A stretch of DNA of 64,000 nt from TC-15 sp034437275. GTDB taxonomy: Bacteria > Chloroflexota > Anaerolineae > Aggregatilineales > Aggregatilineaceae. The position numbers were made by a program, and so were the translations under genes. Numbering within the stretch: position 1 is the first letter of the stretch; every line of letters begins with the position of its first letter. The stretch lies in contig DAOTUD010000031.1 in NCBI GenBank assembly GCA_034437275.1, positions 1-64,000 of the forward strand. Direction: 5' to 3'. The notes beneath the pieces were generated by a model. That model was given only the letters and a program-made list of their open reading frames with translations, did not search any database and had not been told where the DNA came from. Below, in pieces: positions 51,626 to 60,617 of this stretch.

Positions 51626-53434
51626 TTATTCTTCGGTGATAATCTGAATCGCGTCGATATCCTGACGCAGTTGTTCCGAATGCGCTGCTTTGGCTTGCAG
51701 CGCTTCTTTTTGCGCGAGGTAGCGCTCGCCGAGCACGGTGAGCTGGCTGAACACCGGCGATAGGATTTGCTGGCCATATTGCAGCAGGCGGCTGCGTTCG
51801 CGGTTGGTCAGGTCGACCATCGCCTGGTAGTAGCTGTTCTGGAGCGCGTTCAGCCGCTGGTCCAGTTCCGCCAGCGCGTCGCGCTTCAGCTTGCGCCAGT
51901 AGAGCATGGCCGCCGCCCCACCACCCACCAGCAGCGCCGGCCCGACGACGAATGTCGCCACGACCGCGCCGGTCGCTGCCGTGACCGCGCCGGGAGCCGC
52001 CACGCCGAGGATCACCGCGATGATCCCGCCCAGCAGCGCCGTAAAGCTGGCCGAAAAGCCCAGCAAGTTGCCGCGAAACGTGTTGCGCAGATTTTCCGCC
52101 AGACTGCTTTCGGTATACGACTTTAGCTCGGTGTCGGCGATGGCGATGGCGTCTTGCAGGGCGGCGCGCTGCTCGGCGTAGCCGGTCGCGTCCACCACGC
52201 CCACCTCCTGCTCCAGCATGGTCTTGAGCTTCGTCAGCCGGTCGATGATGCTGCGCCAGTAGCGGCGGCTGTTATCCACAACGGCGTTGGCGTACTGCTC
52301 GGAGATGTCGGTGATCTGGTCCAGGGCGCTGCCGACGACCTCGCGCTCGAACTCCTGGCGCATCTCTTCGCGGTCCAGGGTGTGGGTGGCATTGCGCAGC
52401 GTGAGGTTGTGCTGGATGAAGGCGTGGCCGCGCTCGCGCAGCTCCGCAAACACGCGGCTGAGTTCGTTCCACGCGGTGTCTAGCTGCTCGTTGAGCGCCC
52501 CCGCCTGCTGTTCGAGTTCCTGGCGCAGATTTTCGGCCAGCGCAGTGTCGCTGGTGATCAGCGCAATCTGCTGCTCGAGCTGTTCGCTGTACTTGCGGAT
52601 CACGCTGTCGGCAAAATCGAGCTGGGCGTAGAGCTTTTGCTTGGCAGGCGGCACGCGCTCGAAGATCGCGCGCAGGTAGTCGCGTACCGCGTTCATCTCG
52701 CCGGGGTCGCCCGCCGCACTGCTGAACAGCCCGCCGCCCGCGCCTTTCTGCTTGAGCGCCTGCTTGGCCGACACCATGAAGATATCCGGGCGCAGCCCGA
52801 GCAGTTCGTCCAACTGCTGCTTGACGAACGACTTGACCTCTTTCTGCTCGCGCCGCTGGAGCAGGTCCGCCTGGTTGATGACGACCACGACCTTCTTGCC
52901 GTAATTCTTCGCCAGTTCCAGGTACAGCCGTTCGGTTTCGGCGAAGGCACGCTTGGCCGAGAGCAGGAAGATCACCAGATCACTGCGGCTCAGGAAATCT
53001 TTGGCGATGCGCTCGTGCTTGCGGAACACCGAGCCGGTGCCCGGCGTATCCACGATCACGACGCCGGGGCCGCCGGTGTCGGGGTGCGCCCATTCGCGCA
53101 CGATGTCCGGTTCGCGCCATTCCGGCTTGCGGCGGGGACGCAGTGCCCAGCGGATCAACTCGATGGCGTCGGTGGTGGGAGTGATGCCGGTCGGCAGCAG
53201 GTCGTCGCCCAGCAGCGCGTTAATAAACGTCGACTTGCCCGCGTTGAACTCGCCGACGACGACCACCAGGAAGAACATCGCCTGGAGATCGGCGGCGTTT
53301 TGCTGGAGCCGCTGCTTGTCGCTGGCGGTCTCCTCGCCGATCTGCGCCAGGATGTCAGCCAACTCGTGCAGCAAGCGGACTTCGCGCTCGCGGGCGTCGG
53401 CAATTGGACCTTCTAAGATGATATTAGACATCAT
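51626..53434 (-). CDS. Bacterial dynamin-like GTPase (first of pair)
   Basis: About 602 residues. The G domain has VVVVGEFNAGKSTFINALLG (Walker A about residue 60-68), TPTTDAIE (switch I Thr), VIVDTPGTGS (switch II) and VVINQADLL, where the usual NKxD is NQAD. A long coiled-coil stalk (about 280-440) is followed by a hydrophobic paddle (about 475-530, with GGIIAVILGVAAPGAV) and a final coiled coil. This is the bacterial dynamin plan: membrane tubulation or fusion at the inner membrane. ATGs at 53434 and 53431 both fit the GGGG upstream. It lies downstream of a second such gene. Confidence 0.9.
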   Translation of the reverse strand: MMSNIILEGPIADAREREVRLLHELADILAQIGEETASDKQRLQQNAADLQAMFFLVVVVGEFNAGKSTFINALLGDDLLPTGITPTTDAIELIRWALRPRRKPEWREPDIVREWAHPDTGGPGVVIVDTPGTGSVFRKHERIAKDFLSRSDLVIFLLSAKRAFAETERLYLELAKNYGKKVVVVINQADLLQRREQKEVKSFVKQQLDELLGLRPDIFMVSAKQALKQKGAGGGLFSSAAGDPGEMNAVRDYLRAIFERVPPAKQKLYAQLDFADSVIRKYSEQLEQQIALITSDTALAENLRQELEQQAGALNEQLDTAWNELSRVFAELRERGHAFIQHNLTLRNATHTLDREEMRQEFEREVVGSALDQITDISEQYANAVVDNSRRYWRSIIDRLTKLKTMLEQEVGVVDATGYAEQRAALQDAIAIADTELKSYTESSLAENLRNTFRGNLLGFSASFTALLGGIIAVILGVAAPGAVTAATGAVVATFVVGPALLVGGGAAAMLYWRKLKRDALAELDQRLNALQNSYYQAMVDLTNRERSRLLQYGQQILSPVFSQLTVLGERYLAQKEALQAKAAHSEQLRQDIDAIQIITEE

Positions 53435-53452
53435 GTACCCCACTACTTGTTC

Positions 53453-53540
53453 TACCCCTCCCCGCGCGCGGAGAGGGGGGAATGTGTCCGAGTTCGGAAG
53501 TCCCTCTCCGTTTACGGGGTGGGATTTAGGGAGGGGTTAA
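53453..53540. repeat. Copy of the palindromic repeat core found at 7846-7927
   Basis: Read on the minus strand, the part ending at 53540 matches 7850-7889 at 38 of 40 bases by eye (the CCCCTCCCTAAATCCC and TAAACGGAGAGGGACTT segments), then diverges. The outer terminal repeats of the 7803 element are not found here. It fills most of the gap between the two dynamin-like genes and can fold into a long hairpin. Confidence 0.65.
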
Positions 53541-53583
53541 CCATCGACCACAAGAGCCAGAATATCTAACATAAGTCCCTACG

Positions 53584-55410
53584 TTAGGCCTTCAGGCTGG
53601 CCAGCCCACCTTGAATCCGGGTCAGGACCTGTTGGTGCTCGTCCAGGTCGCGGCGCAGTTCGCCGACCAGTTCGGTCTGCGATTCGACCATGCGCGTGAA
53701 GGGCGCGGTCGCGTCGCGGCGCAGTTGGACCCCGTGCGCCACCAGTTCCTCCGCCGCGCGGCGCAGGATCACCAGGTAATCGTCGCGGCAGCGGCGCAGC
53801 CGGCGCACGTAAGCCCGGCGCAGCAGCCAGCCCTGCAGCGGCACCAGCGCCAGCCCAAACACGATCACGCCGAAGCCGATCCCGAACACCAGCAGCAGCG
53901 ACCCGACGTCAGATGCCCCGGAAAACGCGCTCACCGTGACGCCCAGCACCAGGCAGATCGTCAGCACTTCCCACAGCGCGAGCACGATCAGCGTATTGCG
54001 CAGCGTGTTTTCCAGGCGCGTGGCCTCGACACGCTCAGCCTCGCGCAGCAGGTCGGTCAGTTCGTGGCGCACGTCGCGCAGGAAGCGCCGTTCGTAGCGC
54101 AGCGGCGTTTGAATTTTGCCGATCACCTTGTCGGACAGGTTGTCCGGCAGTTGCTTGACGGCGCGCTGCGTGTGCTCGACCAGATCGTCGATATCTTGCA
54201 GATCGCGCCCTTCCAGCCGGGGGCCAAGCTTGTCGACCTCCTTCGGAATCTGGTGCAGCGTGGCGTGGACCTTGTGCTGCTCGAACACGTTTTCGGTCCG
54301 CGTCCGGCCCCGGAAGCGCCGGAACAGCCGCCCCAGCCCAACGATCTCGCCCAGCCCGCCGAAGAACAGCCCGATCCCGCGCGAGAACTGGAACAACTCG
54401 CCGATGGCCTGGCTGCCGCGTGCAGCGGCCTCATTCCAGTGAGTCTCGACGGTGTCCAGCGTGTCCTCGACGGTTTGCTGCTGCTGGCGGCGGGCCTGCT
54501 CGATCTGCGCCTCGATGTTTTCGACGGTCTTGCGGTGCGTGTCCAGCGTGGCGCGTTGTTCCTGGAGCAGCGCCAGCGCGGTTTTGGTCGCGTTCTGGCA
54601 GATCTGCACCGGCGTTTCGAGCTTCTGGCGGAAACGCTCGACGTCGCCCAGCGTCTCTTTGATGTACGCCTCGATGTCGGCCATGCCGCTTTCGTCCCAC
54701 AGGATTTCGTCGCGGGGCATCTCTTGCTGGGCGGCGATCCCCTGCCGCGCCGACAACAGCCAGGTCTGCGGCTCCACGCCGAGATGCAGCCGCCCCTGGT
54801 CGCGTACGAATTCACGCACCTGCTCGCGCTCGTCCGGCTCCAGCACATCGATCTGGTTCACGACGACCACGACCCGCTTGCCGTACGCCTTCAGCTCCTT
54901 GAGGTAGTCCAGGTTGCTGGCGCTGAGCACCTGCGTGGCGATCATGACCAGCAGCACCACGTCGGCGCGGTGTAAGAAGCGCCGCGTCAGTGCGTCGTGC
55001 GCCTGGAAGACCGACTCCAGGCCGGGCGTATCGACCAGGCTCAGGTTCTTCAGCAGTGGGCTGGGGTGAAACACGGTTTCGATATCGCCCGCCCGCGTGC
55101 GCTGCACGTCCAGCCCGTGCCGCAGGATCACGATGTGATCGGTGGTCGGGATCGGCCCGACGTCCATCACCTGCTCGCCCAGCAGCGCGTTGATCACGCT
55201 GGATTTGCCGGAACCGAACGGGCCGGCCATCACCATCAGGTACGGGTGGTTGGTGTGGAACAGGGCATCCCGCGCCTGCTCGATGGCCTCCTCCGGCAAG
55301 CCGTCCACGCGCTCCAGCGTGTCGATCAACGCCGTGATCTCGTCGTGCTCCTGCCGGCGGATGGCATCGACCTGGTCAAGCAGCTTGGTGGACACTTGTT
55401 CTGAAGACAT
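53584..55410 (-). CDS. Bacterial dynamin-like GTPase (second of pair)
   Basis: A 608-residue dynamin-like protein. LMVMAGPFGSGKSSVINALL gives Walker A at about 63-71; then IPTTDHIVI (switch I), LSLVDTPGLESVF (switch II) and VVVVNQIDVLEP (NQID in place of NKxD). A coiled-coil region (about 265-330) and a hydrophobic hairpin (about 470-525) follow. It differs in sequence from its neighbour outside the G domain, so the pair is not a recent duplication. AAGGA lies seven bases before the ATG, and the gene starts 10 bases after the nucleoside kinase. Confidence 0.88.
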   Translation of the reverse strand: MSSEQVSTKLLDQVDAIRRQEHDEITALIDTLERVDGLPEEAIEQARDALFHTNHPYLMVMAGPFGSGKSSVINALLGEQVMDVGPIPTTDHIVILRHGLDVQRTRAGDIETVFHPSPLLKNLSLVDTPGLESVFQAHDALTRRFLHRADVVLLVMIATQVLSASNLDYLKELKAYGKRVVVVVNQIDVLEPDEREQVREFVRDQGRLHLGVEPQTWLLSARQGIAAQQEMPRDEILWDESGMADIEAYIKETLGDVERFRQKLETPVQICQNATKTALALLQEQRATLDTHRKTVENIEAQIEQARRQQQQTVEDTLDTVETHWNEAAARGSQAIGELFQFSRGIGLFFGGLGEIVGLGRLFRRFRGRTRTENVFEQHKVHATLHQIPKEVDKLGPRLEGRDLQDIDDLVEHTQRAVKQLPDNLSDKVIGKIQTPLRYERRFLRDVRHELTDLLREAERVEATRLENTLRNTLIVLALWEVLTICLVLGVTVSAFSGASDVGSLLLVFGIGFGVIVFGLALVPLQGWLLRRAYVRRLRRCRDDYLVILRRAAEELVAHGVQLRRDATAPFTRMVESQTELVGELRRDLDEHQQVLTRIQGGLASLKA

Positions 55411-55420
55411 GCCGTTGTCC

Positions 55421-57148
55421 TTAATGTACCCCGGGCATATAGTCGCGCAGGTTCGAGCCGCCCACGAACTCGCGGACCAGCGAGTTGTCGGGGATGTTGT
55501 CCGGCTCCATCGGATGCACCCAGCCCAGGATCGACAGCAAGCGCCGGGCCTCGATGTAGTGCGGTTGGCGCGGCTCGATCTGCAGCAGCAGCGGCTCGGC
55601 CAGCGGGCGCAGCACGGCCAGCTCGTACAGCAGCGCCGAATTGAACATGATATCGGCGTTCTCCTGGTAGGGGAAGATATTCCGCTTTTCGCCGCGCCGC
55701 ACGCTTTCCCAGCGCGAGAGCGTATCCAGCGCCGAATAGCCCCGGCTGGTCGCGTCGCGCACGATGCGCCGGATCAGACGGACGTCGGTCGTCGGCACGC
55801 GGTTGTGGCGGTCTATGTTCAACTGCGTCAGCGCCGACACGTAAATGCGGTACATCTGCTCGGTGGGCAGGGCGGAGACCAGCCTCGGGTTCAGGCCGTG
55901 AATCCCCTCCACGATCAGCACGTGCTCGGCGGAAAGCTGGACCTCCTCGCGGAAGGTGCGCCGCCCGGAGATGAAGTCGAAGTGCGGGATTTTCACCCGT
56001 TCCCCGCGCGTCAACTCCAGCAGTTGCCTGTTGAACAACGGCAGATCGACGGCTTCCAGCGCCTCGAAGTCATACTCGCCGTGCTCGTCCATCGGCGTCA
56101 TGTGGCGTTCCACAAAGTAGCGGTCCATCTCCAGCGTGTAGGGCTTGAGGCCGTGCGCCATCAACTGGATCGCCAGCCGCTTGGAAAACGTGGTTTTGCC
56201 CGACGACGATGGGCCGGCGATCAGTACCAGCCGCAGCCCCTGCGCGTGCCGTTTGGCGATCTCGGAGGCGATGTGCGCGATGTGCTGCTCGTGCAGCGCC
56301 TCGTTGACCAGGATCAACTCGCGCACCCGGCCATCGCGGATCGCCTGGTTCAGGTTGCCAATATCCTCCACGCCCAGCAGTTCCAGCCATTCCTCAGTCA
56401 GCCGGAAAACGTGCGTCAACTGCGGCGACTTGACATAGGGCCGGATGATGTTCGGGCTTTCGCGGCGCGGGTACTGCAAGACGAAGCCGTCCTCCTCCGG
56501 CAGCACATCGAACTGCTTGAGGTAGCCGGTGGAGGGGACCATGTAGCCGTAGAAATAGTCCACCTCGCCGCGCAGCCGGTAGATCGTCAGATAGTCTTTG
56601 TTGCGGAATTCCAGCAAGCGCACCTTGTCATCGTCCCCGCAGGCGTCGAACATACGGATCGCTTCGTCGAGGTTGATCTCCTCGCGAATGATCGGCTCGT
56701 CGGCCTCGACAATGGCTTGCATGTGCACCTTGATCTTCTTCAGTTCGTCCGCCGAGAATGGGTCGCGTCCCAGCACCTTGCAGAAATATGCGCCGCTGGG
56801 CAGCGCATAGTCGATCACGATCTGCACGCCGGGGAACAACTCGGCGGTGGCGACCGTCATCAGGAACGCCAGCGAGCGCCGGTAGACTCGCCCGCCGTCG
56901 CCGGAGTCGGTCTGCACGCGCCGGATCGAGATCTCGCGCGTGACGGGCATCGTCAGCTCGCGCAGCAGGCCATCGACCACCGCCGCGACGGTCAGTTTAC
57001 CCTGCGGCGGGTTGTCGCGCTCGTACGCCAGCACGAACTTCTCAAGCGGGGTGCCAACCGGGCCTTCCAGCCGGCTGCCGTCCGGAAAACTAACCTGTAC
57101 CGAGGTGCGCGGTTCTGCGCGATAAACAAGGGTGTCTTGCACATTCAT
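55421..57148 (-). CDS. TGS/ThrRS-like domain nucleoside kinase (uridine kinase family)
   Basis: A 575-residue fusion. Residues about 15-75 form a TGS-like domain; 80-270 resembles the second additional domain of threonyl-tRNA synthetase (the HH-containing motif is absent). The C-terminal half is a P-loop kinase with VLIAGPSSSGKTTFSKRLAI (about 310-330), MDRYFVERHMTP, YDFEALEAVDLPLF, IVEGIHGLNP and DVRLIRRIVRD. The same plan is known from Thermotoga and other phyla, annotated as uridine kinase or nucleoside kinase. It comes before and close to the two dynamin-like genes on the same strand. Substrate is not proven. Confidence 0.9.
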   Translation of the reverse strand: MNVQDTLVYRAEPRTSVQVSFPDGSRLEGPVGTPLEKFVLAYERDNPPQGKLTVAAVVDGLLRELTMPVTREISIRRVQTDSGDGGRVYRRSLAFLMTVATAELFPGVQIVIDYALPSGAYFCKVLGRDPFSADELKKIKVHMQAIVEADEPIIREEINLDEAIRMFDACGDDDKVRLLEFRNKDYLTIYRLRGEVDYFYGYMVPSTGYLKQFDVLPEEDGFVLQYPRRESPNIIRPYVKSPQLTHVFRLTEEWLELLGVEDIGNLNQAIRDGRVRELILVNEALHEQHIAHIASEIAKRHAQGLRLVLIAGPSSSGKTTFSKRLAIQLMAHGLKPYTLEMDRYFVERHMTPMDEHGEYDFEALEAVDLPLFNRQLLELTRGERVKIPHFDFISGRRTFREEVQLSAEHVLIVEGIHGLNPRLVSALPTEQMYRIYVSALTQLNIDRHNRVPTTDVRLIRRIVRDATSRGYSALDTLSRWESVRRGEKRNIFPYQENADIMFNSALLYELAVLRPLAEPLLLQIEPRQPHYIEARRLLSILGWVHPMEPDNIPDNSLVREFVGGSNLRDYMPGVH

Positions 57149-57199
57149 TGATTTGATCTATCTCTACTGATTAGCTGATACAGTTACACTACAACGACA

Positions 57200-58642
57200 C
57201 TACGACACTTCAATCACGATCCCGGTACGCGGTGGCGCGTTGACGGTCAGCGTGTCGCCGCTGCACGTGATGCCGGTCGCGTCGCCAAACACGACCTGCG
57301 GCTCGCCTTCGCACGCCACCGGCACCGCCAACGTCGCGCCCGCTTGCCCGGTATTAAAGGCCACGACCACCCGCTGCTCCTCGTGCTCGCGCGCGAACAC
57401 GAACGAGTCACCGTCGGCCAGCAGGGTGCGGTAGCCGCCGCGCCGTAAAGCTTTATACGTGTTACGCAGGTGAACGGTCGCGCGCACATAATCATGCAGG
57501 TCCGTGTCCCACTGCGCTTCGTCCCAGGGCATCGCGCCGCGCGACTCCGGCTCGTAGCCCCCGGCCAGCCCAACCTCGTCGCCATAGTAGATCGTCGGCG
57601 CGCCGGGCATCGTCATCTGGAACAGCATCGCCAGCTTGAGCGCGCCCACGTTCCCGCCGACCAGCGTCAGGAAGCGCGGCGTGTCGTGGCTGCCCAACAG
57701 GTTCATCTGCGCGCTGGTGATCTCCCAATCGTACAGCGCCAGCATGTCCTCGATAGCCTGGGCAAAGGCCGCCGCGTCAACCGGTTTGAGCACGTCGAAG
57801 CCACCGCCCGGGTGCAGCCCGGCCAGCGTGTTCGCCCCGAAGAAAGCGGTGCTGGCCCGGGTCTGGATGTAGTTCATCACGGCATCGAACTGATCGCCCT
57901 GCAGCCAGCGCTGCGACTCGTGCCAGATTTCGCCGACGATGTACGTGTCCGGGTTCACGCTTTTCACGCGGCGGCGGAACTCCTGCCAGAAGGCGTCGTC
58001 GTCGATCTCGTGCGGCACGTCCAGCCGCCAGCCGTCGATCCCGAACTCGACCCAGTAGGTCGCCACGTCGAAAAGAAACTCGCGGACCTGCGGGTTGCCG
58101 GTGTTGAATTCCGGCAGTTCCGGCAGATTCCACCACGCATGGTAATTCGGCTTGCCGTCGTGGTTGTAAGCGTTCACCGGGAACGACTTGATGGTGAACC
58201 AGTCCAGGTAGGGCGACTGCTTGCCGCACTCCAGGATGTGGTTGAACTGGAAGAATCCCCGGCTGGCATGGTTGAACACGCCATCCAGGATCACGCGGAT
58301 GCCGCGTGCATGGGCCGCGTCGAGCAGCTCGCGGAAGGCCGCGTTGCCGCCCAGGATCGGGTCCACCTGGTAATAGTCGTGCGTGTGGTAGCGATGGTTG
58401 GACGCGGACTGAAAGATCGGGTTGAAGTAAATGGCCGTGATGCCCAAATCCTCCAGGTAATCCAGATGCTCCGCCACGCCCAGCAGGTCGCCGCCCTTAA
58501 AGCCCATCGGCGTGGGCGGGGCGTCCCATGCTTCGAGATTCGACGGCTTGGTCACGCGGTTGCTTTGGGCGAAGCGATCCGGGAAAATCTGGTACAACAC
58601 CGCGTCCTTGATCCAGTCTGGGGTTATGATCGGTTTCGTCAA
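57200..58642 (-). CDS. GH13 alpha-amylase family enzyme (neopullulanase/alpha-glucosidase-like)
   Basis: A 480-residue GH13 enzyme without signal peptide. VLYQIFPDRFA begins the barrel. Catalytic residues are D208 (GWRLDVPHEI), E238 (VGEIWHE) and D320 (LLGSHDTPRF). LDGVFNHASRGF and ITAIYFNPIFQSASNHRYHT match cyclomaltodextrinase/neopullulanase-type (GH13_20) members, but the N-terminal dimerisation domain of that group is missing. It probably cleaves maltodextrins in the cytoplasm, and may feed the GH31 enzyme. Translation starts at TTG 58642 with AGGAG six bases upstream. A palindrome in its promoter hints at sugar-responsive repression. Confidence 0.92.
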   Translation of the reverse strand: MTKPIITPDWIKDAVLYQIFPDRFAQSNRVTKPSNLEAWDAPPTPMGFKGGDLLGVAEHLDYLEDLGITAIYFNPIFQSASNHRYHTHDYYQVDPILGGNAAFRELLDAAHARGIRVILDGVFNHASRGFFQFNHILECGKQSPYLDWFTIKSFPVNAYNHDGKPNYHAWWNLPELPEFNTGNPQVREFLFDVATYWVEFGIDGWRLDVPHEIDDDAFWQEFRRRVKSVNPDTYIVGEIWHESQRWLQGDQFDAVMNYIQTRASTAFFGANTLAGLHPGGGFDVLKPVDAAAFAQAIEDMLALYDWEITSAQMNLLGSHDTPRFLTLVGGNVGALKLAMLFQMTMPGAPTIYYGDEVGLAGGYEPESRGAMPWDEAQWDTDLHDYVRATVHLRNTYKALRRGGYRTLLADGDSFVFAREHEEQRVVVAFNTGQAGATLAVPVACEGEPQVVFGDATGITCSGDTLTVNAPPRTGIVIEVS

Positions 58643-58688
58643 TGGTTGCTCCTACATTCGCTGTATGGTACAGGCAATAGCACCCCGG

Positions 58689-58717
58689 ATCGTACCGCCT
58701 CTAGAGGCACGCGGCAA
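58689..58717 (-). promoter_or_regulatory. GH13 promoter with 12-base palindrome in the spacer
   Basis: On the minus strand TTGCCG (58717-58712) and TACGAT (58694-58689) are 17 bases apart. The spacer contains the perfect palindrome GCCTCTAGAGGC (58697-58708), placed where a repressor would block polymerase. Confidence 0.55.
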
Positions 58718-58726
58718 ACACGCCGA

Positions 58727-60493
58727 TCAGGGGTACAGGGTATCGTCATCCTCGATGTATTTGGGCGGCGGACTGCCCGCGATGCTCAGCAGGTCATCCT
58801 CGGTCAGGATCGCGTTGTTGTATGCGTCGTAGAGCACCGGGTTTTCCGCCCCGTCGATGGCGTAGCGCCAGCGCCCCCGCCCGACAGAACGCAGCACCGA
58901 CCGGCAGTTGTCGCAGCGCATCACGCGCCGCGCCCGGGGGATGCCCAGCACGCGGTAGCGCCGTTCCTCCAGGTAGAGGTCGCCCACCTCGCACACCGGG
59001 CACGCGATGAGCACGAAATCGTGGGGACGTCCCAGGCTGGCTACCTGGGCCGCGTACACGCCCACATAGGCCATCGCCAGCAGCGCCAGCCCGCCCCCGA
59101 TCCAATACCAGACCGGCGGCCCCTCGTCGGCCCCGTCCCCCTCGTCGAGGGGAGCCAGCGCGCTGCCTCCGCCAGACGAATCGCCGGGATCGTCCAGCGC
59201 GGCAACGGCGGCGGGCGTCGCCGTCGCGGTGGGCGTCCCACTCGGCGTTACCGTCGGGGTCATGGTGCGCGTCACCGTCGGCGAATCCGTCGCCGTCAGG
59301 GTCGGCGTGTGCGTCGCGGTGGGCGGGATCGTCGCCGTCAGGGTGGCCGTGTGTGCCGGCGCGCGGGTCGGCGTGCCGGTTGGGGCCGGCGACTCCGTTG
59401 CAGTCGGGGCCGGCGTGGGCGTGCTGCGCGCAGCCTGGGCCGCGACTGCCGTCGCCGGGGGCAGCGTCGCCGTCGCTGTTGCTGTCACTGTCACCGTCGG
59501 CGTGACGGTGGACGTGACAGTCGGCGTGAACGTGAGCGTCAGCGTCAGGGTGGACGTGGCCGTGGGCGTGAGTGTCAGACTCGGCGTGAGCGTCGGAGTC
59601 GCCGACGGCGTCCAGGTCAGGGTCAGCGAGGGTGTCGGCGTAAACGACGGGGTAACCGTCGGCGTCAGGGTGGGCGTAGCCGTTGGCGTGTTGGACGGTG
59701 TCACGGTGGCGGTCGGCGTGGCTGACGGGGTGAACGTCGCGGTGGGCGTCGGTGTGTCGGTCACATCCGGCGTGTCGGATGGCGTCAGCGTGTACGTCGC
59801 GCTGGGCCGGACCGGGTATGTCCCGGTGCTGGGCGGCGTCTGTGACAGGGCAACCGCGCCCAGGATATCCTCCGGCGGCGGCAAAGCGTCGATGGCGGCC
59901 TGGTCCTGCCAGCGCACCAGGTCGCGGCGCACCCAGCCGAAGCCATCACCAAACCGGATCAGCACCCACTCTTCCGTAGCGGTGCGCAGGATGGCGTGCG
60001 GCGCGACCACGTCCCCAGTGAGCAGATCGCCCACGTAGCCATCACCGGGACGCGAGCGCACGATCACGCCGTCCAGCCCGGCGCTGACCCAGTTCGCGTT
60101 GGGGGTGTAGGTCGGGCCGCCCGGCGTCGGATAGCGCGCCAGGATGTTCGCCACCGGCAGATCGGCGACATCAAGCTGCCAAGTCACATGCTCACGCCAG
60201 ACCCAGCCTTGCAGGTTCCCGGCGTTGACCAGCACCCACACCCCGTCCCGGGTGCGGGCCAGGGGCTGCACCCAGGCTTCCAGGGGCAGTACGCCCAGCA
60301 CATTGTCGGCCTCAATCACTGGGCTGCTGCGCACCACGACCCCCGCCGGGACCGCTACCCAATGCACGTTGGGGGTGTGGGTGGGCTGGTCCTGGGCCAG
60401 CGAGGGCCGCCCGGTGTCCAGGTGGAGCGCCAGCACAGCCAGCGTGATGAGGATGAGCGCGCTGCTCAGCGCGAAATGCCGCGATCGAGACAT
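58727..60493 (-). CDS. Exported SH3b protein with Thr/Pro repeats, membrane helix and zinc ribbon
   Basis: A 588-residue protein. A signal peptide or anchor (about 9-32) is followed by two SH3b domains (about 42-105 and 133-198, with VVVRSSPVIEADN and VIVRSRPGDGYVG). A region of about 200 residues is mostly Thr, Pro, Ser, Ala and Val in short T-P-T repeats. A membrane helix follows (about 470-492). The C-terminal 95 residues hold CPVCEVGDLYLEERR and RRVMRCDNCRSV, a four-cysteine zinc ribbon. With the signal peptide outside, the ribbon would face the cytoplasm if the helix spans once. Function is unknown. GGAG lies six bases before the ATG. Confidence 0.8.
   Translation of the reverse strand: MSRSRHFALSSALILITLAVLALHLDTGRPSLAQDQPTHTPNVHWVAVPAGVVVRSSPVIEADNVLGVLPLEAWVQPLARTRDGVWVLVNAGNLQGWVWREHVTWQLDVADLPVANILARYPTPGGPTYTPNANWVSAGLDGVIVRSRPGDGYVGDLLTGDVVAPHAILRTATEEWVLIRFGDGFGWVRRDLVRWQDQAAIDALPPPEDILGAVALSQTPPSTGTYPVRPSATYTLTPSDTPDVTDTPTPTATFTPSATPTATVTPSNTPTATPTLTPTVTPSFTPTPSLTLTWTPSATPTLTPSLTLTPTATSTLTLTLTFTPTVTSTVTPTVTVTATATATLPPATAVAAQAARSTPTPAPTATESPAPTGTPTRAPAHTATLTATIPPTATHTPTLTATDSPTVTRTMTPTVTPSGTPTATATPAAVAALDDPGDSSGGGSALAPLDEGDGADEGPPVWYWIGGGLALLAMAYVGVYAAQVASLGRPHDFVLIACPVCEVGDLYLEERRYRVLGIPRARRVMRCDNCRSVLRSVGRGRWRYAIDGAENPVLYDAYNNAILTEDDLLSIAGSPPPKYIEDDDTLYP
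59205..59835 (-). repeat. Low-complexity Thr-Pro coding repeat
   Basis: About 630 bases of degenerate six-base-related repeats (GTCGGCGT-type on the plus strand) encode the Thr/Pro/Ser stalk of the SH3b protein. On the opposite strand the same repeats give a long Val-Gly frame that is not a gene. Confidence 0.85.
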
Positions 60494-60527
60494 GCCAACT
60501 CCAGATTACTTTCTACTCAATGAGATA

Positions 60528-60556
60528 ATCCTACCACGAGCGCGCAGCCCAAACAA
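60528..60556 (-). promoter_or_regulatory. Promoter of the SH3b/zinc-ribbon gene
   Basis: On the minus strand TTGTTT (60556-60551) and TAGGAT (60533-60528) are 17 bases apart, about 35 bases before the ATG. Confidence 0.5.
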
Positions 60557-60558
60557 TG

Positions 60559-60598
60559 CACAAGGCGACGCCTCGCACATGCCCAGCATCGCCTTGTG
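60559..60598 (-). terminator. Hairpin at the end of the act operon
   Basis: CACAAGGCGA (60559-60568) pairs with TCGCCTTGTG (60589-60598) across a 20-base loop. On the minus strand it is followed by CATTGTTTGG, so it could end the act transcript, though the loop is long and the T-run poor. Confidence 0.5.
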
Positions 60599-60617
60599 GA
60601 ACGGTCAAGCAAGTAAA

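Noticed and set aside
59205..59835. Regular short repeats that could suggest a CRISPR array or VNTR
   Set aside because: Units are short, degenerate and in frame within a coding region, with no constant repeat of 24-40 bases and no unique spacers.
59229..60038. A plus-strand frame giving a regular Val-Gly repeat protein
   Set aside because: It is the complement of the Thr-Pro repeat of the SH3b gene; periodic coding on one strand forces periodic sequence on the other.
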